Positions 5,678 through 6,430 of a DNA stretch of 6,430 bases are shown here, in pieces (the stretch's first letter is position 1; each line of letters opens with the position of its first letter). A model generated the notes under the pieces. That model ran no database searches, had not been told where the DNA came from, and saw nothing but the letters and a program-made list of their open reading frames with translations. The translations under genes were made by a program, and so were the position numbers. Source of the stretch: Acidobacteriota bacterium (GTDB lineage: Bacteria > Acidobacteriota > Terriglobia > UBA7540); contig JAKASH010000182.1 of assembly GCA_021828225.1 (NCBI GenBank), positions 1 through 6,430 on the forward strand, written 5' to 3'.

Positions 5678-6037
5678 ATGAGGAAACTCAACCTCACGTT
5701 AACCGCGCTAATGTTTGCAGCCTTTGTGGGATTGGCGCAGATTGGTGTCGGGTCAGCCTTTGCACAGCCAGGGGCTGTCGCTTCACCGCAGTTCGGACGG
5801 AAACAGCCTCAGGCCGGTCAGATGGGCCCTGCAACCGGTGCGAAACAGTCGGTTCAGACATTCCAGGGCACAATCGAACAGAAAAATGGCCAGTACGTGC
5901 TGGATGCAGGCGGTGTCACGTACCATCTTTCCGATCAGGCTACTGCAAAGCAATTCAGTGGAAAGATTGTGACCGTGAAAGGCACATTGAGTGCCACCAC
6001 CAATACGATCCAGGTCCTAAGTATCAAGGCTGGATGA
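5678..6037 (+). CDS. Small exported protein with C-terminal beta domain (DUF5818-like)
   Basis: This is a 119-residue exported protein. A basic start (MRKLN) and a hydrophobic segment (about 6-25) lead to GSAFA-Q, a good signal peptidase I site after residue 29. Residues 30-58 form a low-complexity Pro/Gln/Gly linker. Residues 61-117 form a compact domain: FQGTIEQKNGQYVLDAGG, a YHLSDQ segment, GKIVTVKGTL, and a final IQVLSI strand. This resembles the small DUF5818-type secreted proteins common in acidobacteria, recognised by eye and not by search. Their function is unknown; the fold is probably a small beta barrel. No lipobox cysteine is present (indeed no cysteine at all), so it should be soluble outside the inner membrane. 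AGGAGG (5666-5671) six bases before the ATG makes this start firm. It looks monocistronic, between its own leader and an intrinsic terminator. Confidence 0.9.
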   Translation: MRKLNLTLTALMFAAFVGLAQIGVGSAFAQPGAVASPQFGRKQPQAGQMGPATGAKQSVQTFQGTIEQKNGQYVLDAGGVTYHLSDQATAKQFSGKIVTVKGTLSATTNTIQVLSIKAG

Positions 6038-6078
6038 ACGTTTGAAGCCGCTGATCTTTTGATTTGCAAGTCCAGTGG

Positions 6079-6125
6079 GTGAAGGGAGCCAAGCCCAAAG
6101 GGCTGGCCCTCTTCACTCTTGTTTT
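6079..6125 (+). terminator. Intrinsic terminator after the secreted protein gene
   Basis: The left arm 6079-6096 (GTGAAGGGAGCC then AAGCCC) pairs with 6100-6116 around an AAA loop, with one G-T pair, one mismatch (A6087/C6108) and one bulged A (6091). The T-rich tail TCTTGTTTT follows directly at 6117-6125. It starts 42 bases after the stop codon and has the classic form. Confidence 0.8.
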
Positions 6126-6176
6126 CCGCCATTTTCGGCTGATCAGCCTTTACGGCTGAAGTTTTCCTTAGCGGAA
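6124..6176. other. Nested inverted repeats after the terminator
   Basis: GGCTGATCAGCC (6137-6148) is a perfect 12-base palindrome. Its right half TCAGCC also pairs with GGCTGA at 6154-6159 across a five-base loop. An outer pair TTCCGC (6124-6129) and GCGGAA (6171-6176) encloses both. It may be a second terminator-like structure, an operator, or the 5' leader of the next regulator. Confidence 0.35.
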
Positions 6177-6376
6177 GGTAATTGTTATGCGCGATCATGC
6201 CGATACGGTAGCTCCGGCAAATCATAAATGGACTCTGCTGAGACCATTTCGGAACTCTTGGATTAGGTTCTAACCGCGCGATTGGGCGCCACACTTTTAA
6301 AAGACCTTAACCCACGTGCGACATTGCGGGTTCGCTGGTGCGCTGATGACAAGGGCCAGGTCACAAAGGGAATCAG
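6177..6376. other. Intergenic region before the third regulator
   Basis: I see no gene in these 200 bases. TGCCG and CGGCA at about 6199-6221 can form a hairpin, GGTT-CT-AACC lies near 6266-6275, and TTTTAAAA occurs at 6295-6302. No convincing -35/-10 pair was found. AGGG at 6367-6370, six bases before the ATG at 6377, serves as ribosome site for the next gene. Confidence 0.4.
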
Positions 6377-6430
6377 ATGGCGGACGGAAGCACTCAGATT
6401 CGTATTCTGATAGCAGACGACCATCCTGTC
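6377..6430 (+). CDS. Response regulator, N-terminal fragment cut by the window end
   Basis: The last 54 bases encode MADGSTQIRILIADDHPV in one open frame. IRILIADDHPV is the first strand and acidic pocket (D14/D15, His16) of a receiver domain, and the DDHPV ending is typical of NarL/FixJ regulators. AGGG (6367-6370) lies six bases before the ATG, supporting the start. The phosphoacceptor and any DNA-binding domain lie beyond the window, so the output type is unknown. It would be the third such regulator in the window. No kinase gene is adjacent in the visible part. Confidence 0.8.
   Translation, partial: MADGSTQIRILIADDHPV

Overview
The window reads as a chromosomal segment of a soil-type bacterium, most likely an acidobacterium. 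That placement is an inference from protein style: a PAS/HisKA_3 kinase with NarL/FixJ-type regulators, a class D-like sortase beside a single LPxTG protein, and a small secreted protein resembling the DUF5818 group. No rRNA or other phylogenetic marker is present, and no tRNA, CRISPR array or replication origin was seen.

Layout. Positions 2-2200 hold a signalling block on the + strand: the 3' part of a histidine kinase gene, a full response regulator with a LuxR-type DNA-binding domain (997-1635), and a second, receiver-only regulator (1745-2200) that is a clear paralogue of the first. A gene-poor stretch (2201-2724) follows. Next is a translationally coupled pair, a sortase (2725-3480) and an LPKTG-anchored secreted protein (3477-4262), closed by a very long hairpin (4305-4348). 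Positions 4429-5338 are a decayed IS701-like insertion sequence on the minus strand. It keeps both terminal inverted repeats, but its transposase gene has lost its 5' part and appears frameshifted at a run of eight A. A leader region (5343-5677) precedes a small exported protein (5678-6037), which ends in a good intrinsic terminator (6079-6125). The window closes with the first 18 codons of a third response regulator (6377 onward).

How the parts may work together. The kinase and first regulator look like a cognate two-component pair, and the receiver-only protein could act as a phosphate sink or branch point. The sortase most likely processes the LPKTG protein encoded immediately after it, which has a duplicated beta-rich domain and a proline-rich stalk. 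The 9-mer TTTTGACAG occurs in three separate intergenic regions: before the receiver-only regulator, before the sortase operon (there inside a perfect palindrome), and, inverted, before the small secreted protein. This suggests, but does not prove, a shared operator linking the signalling block to the envelope genes.

The most useful second-look items are the shared palindromic motif, the sortase/substrate pair in a probable diderm, the hidden CxxC-containing transposase tail in the shifted frame, and the wobble-rich 21-bp hairpin after the LPKTG gene. Nothing in the window is convincing as an entirely new biological system.
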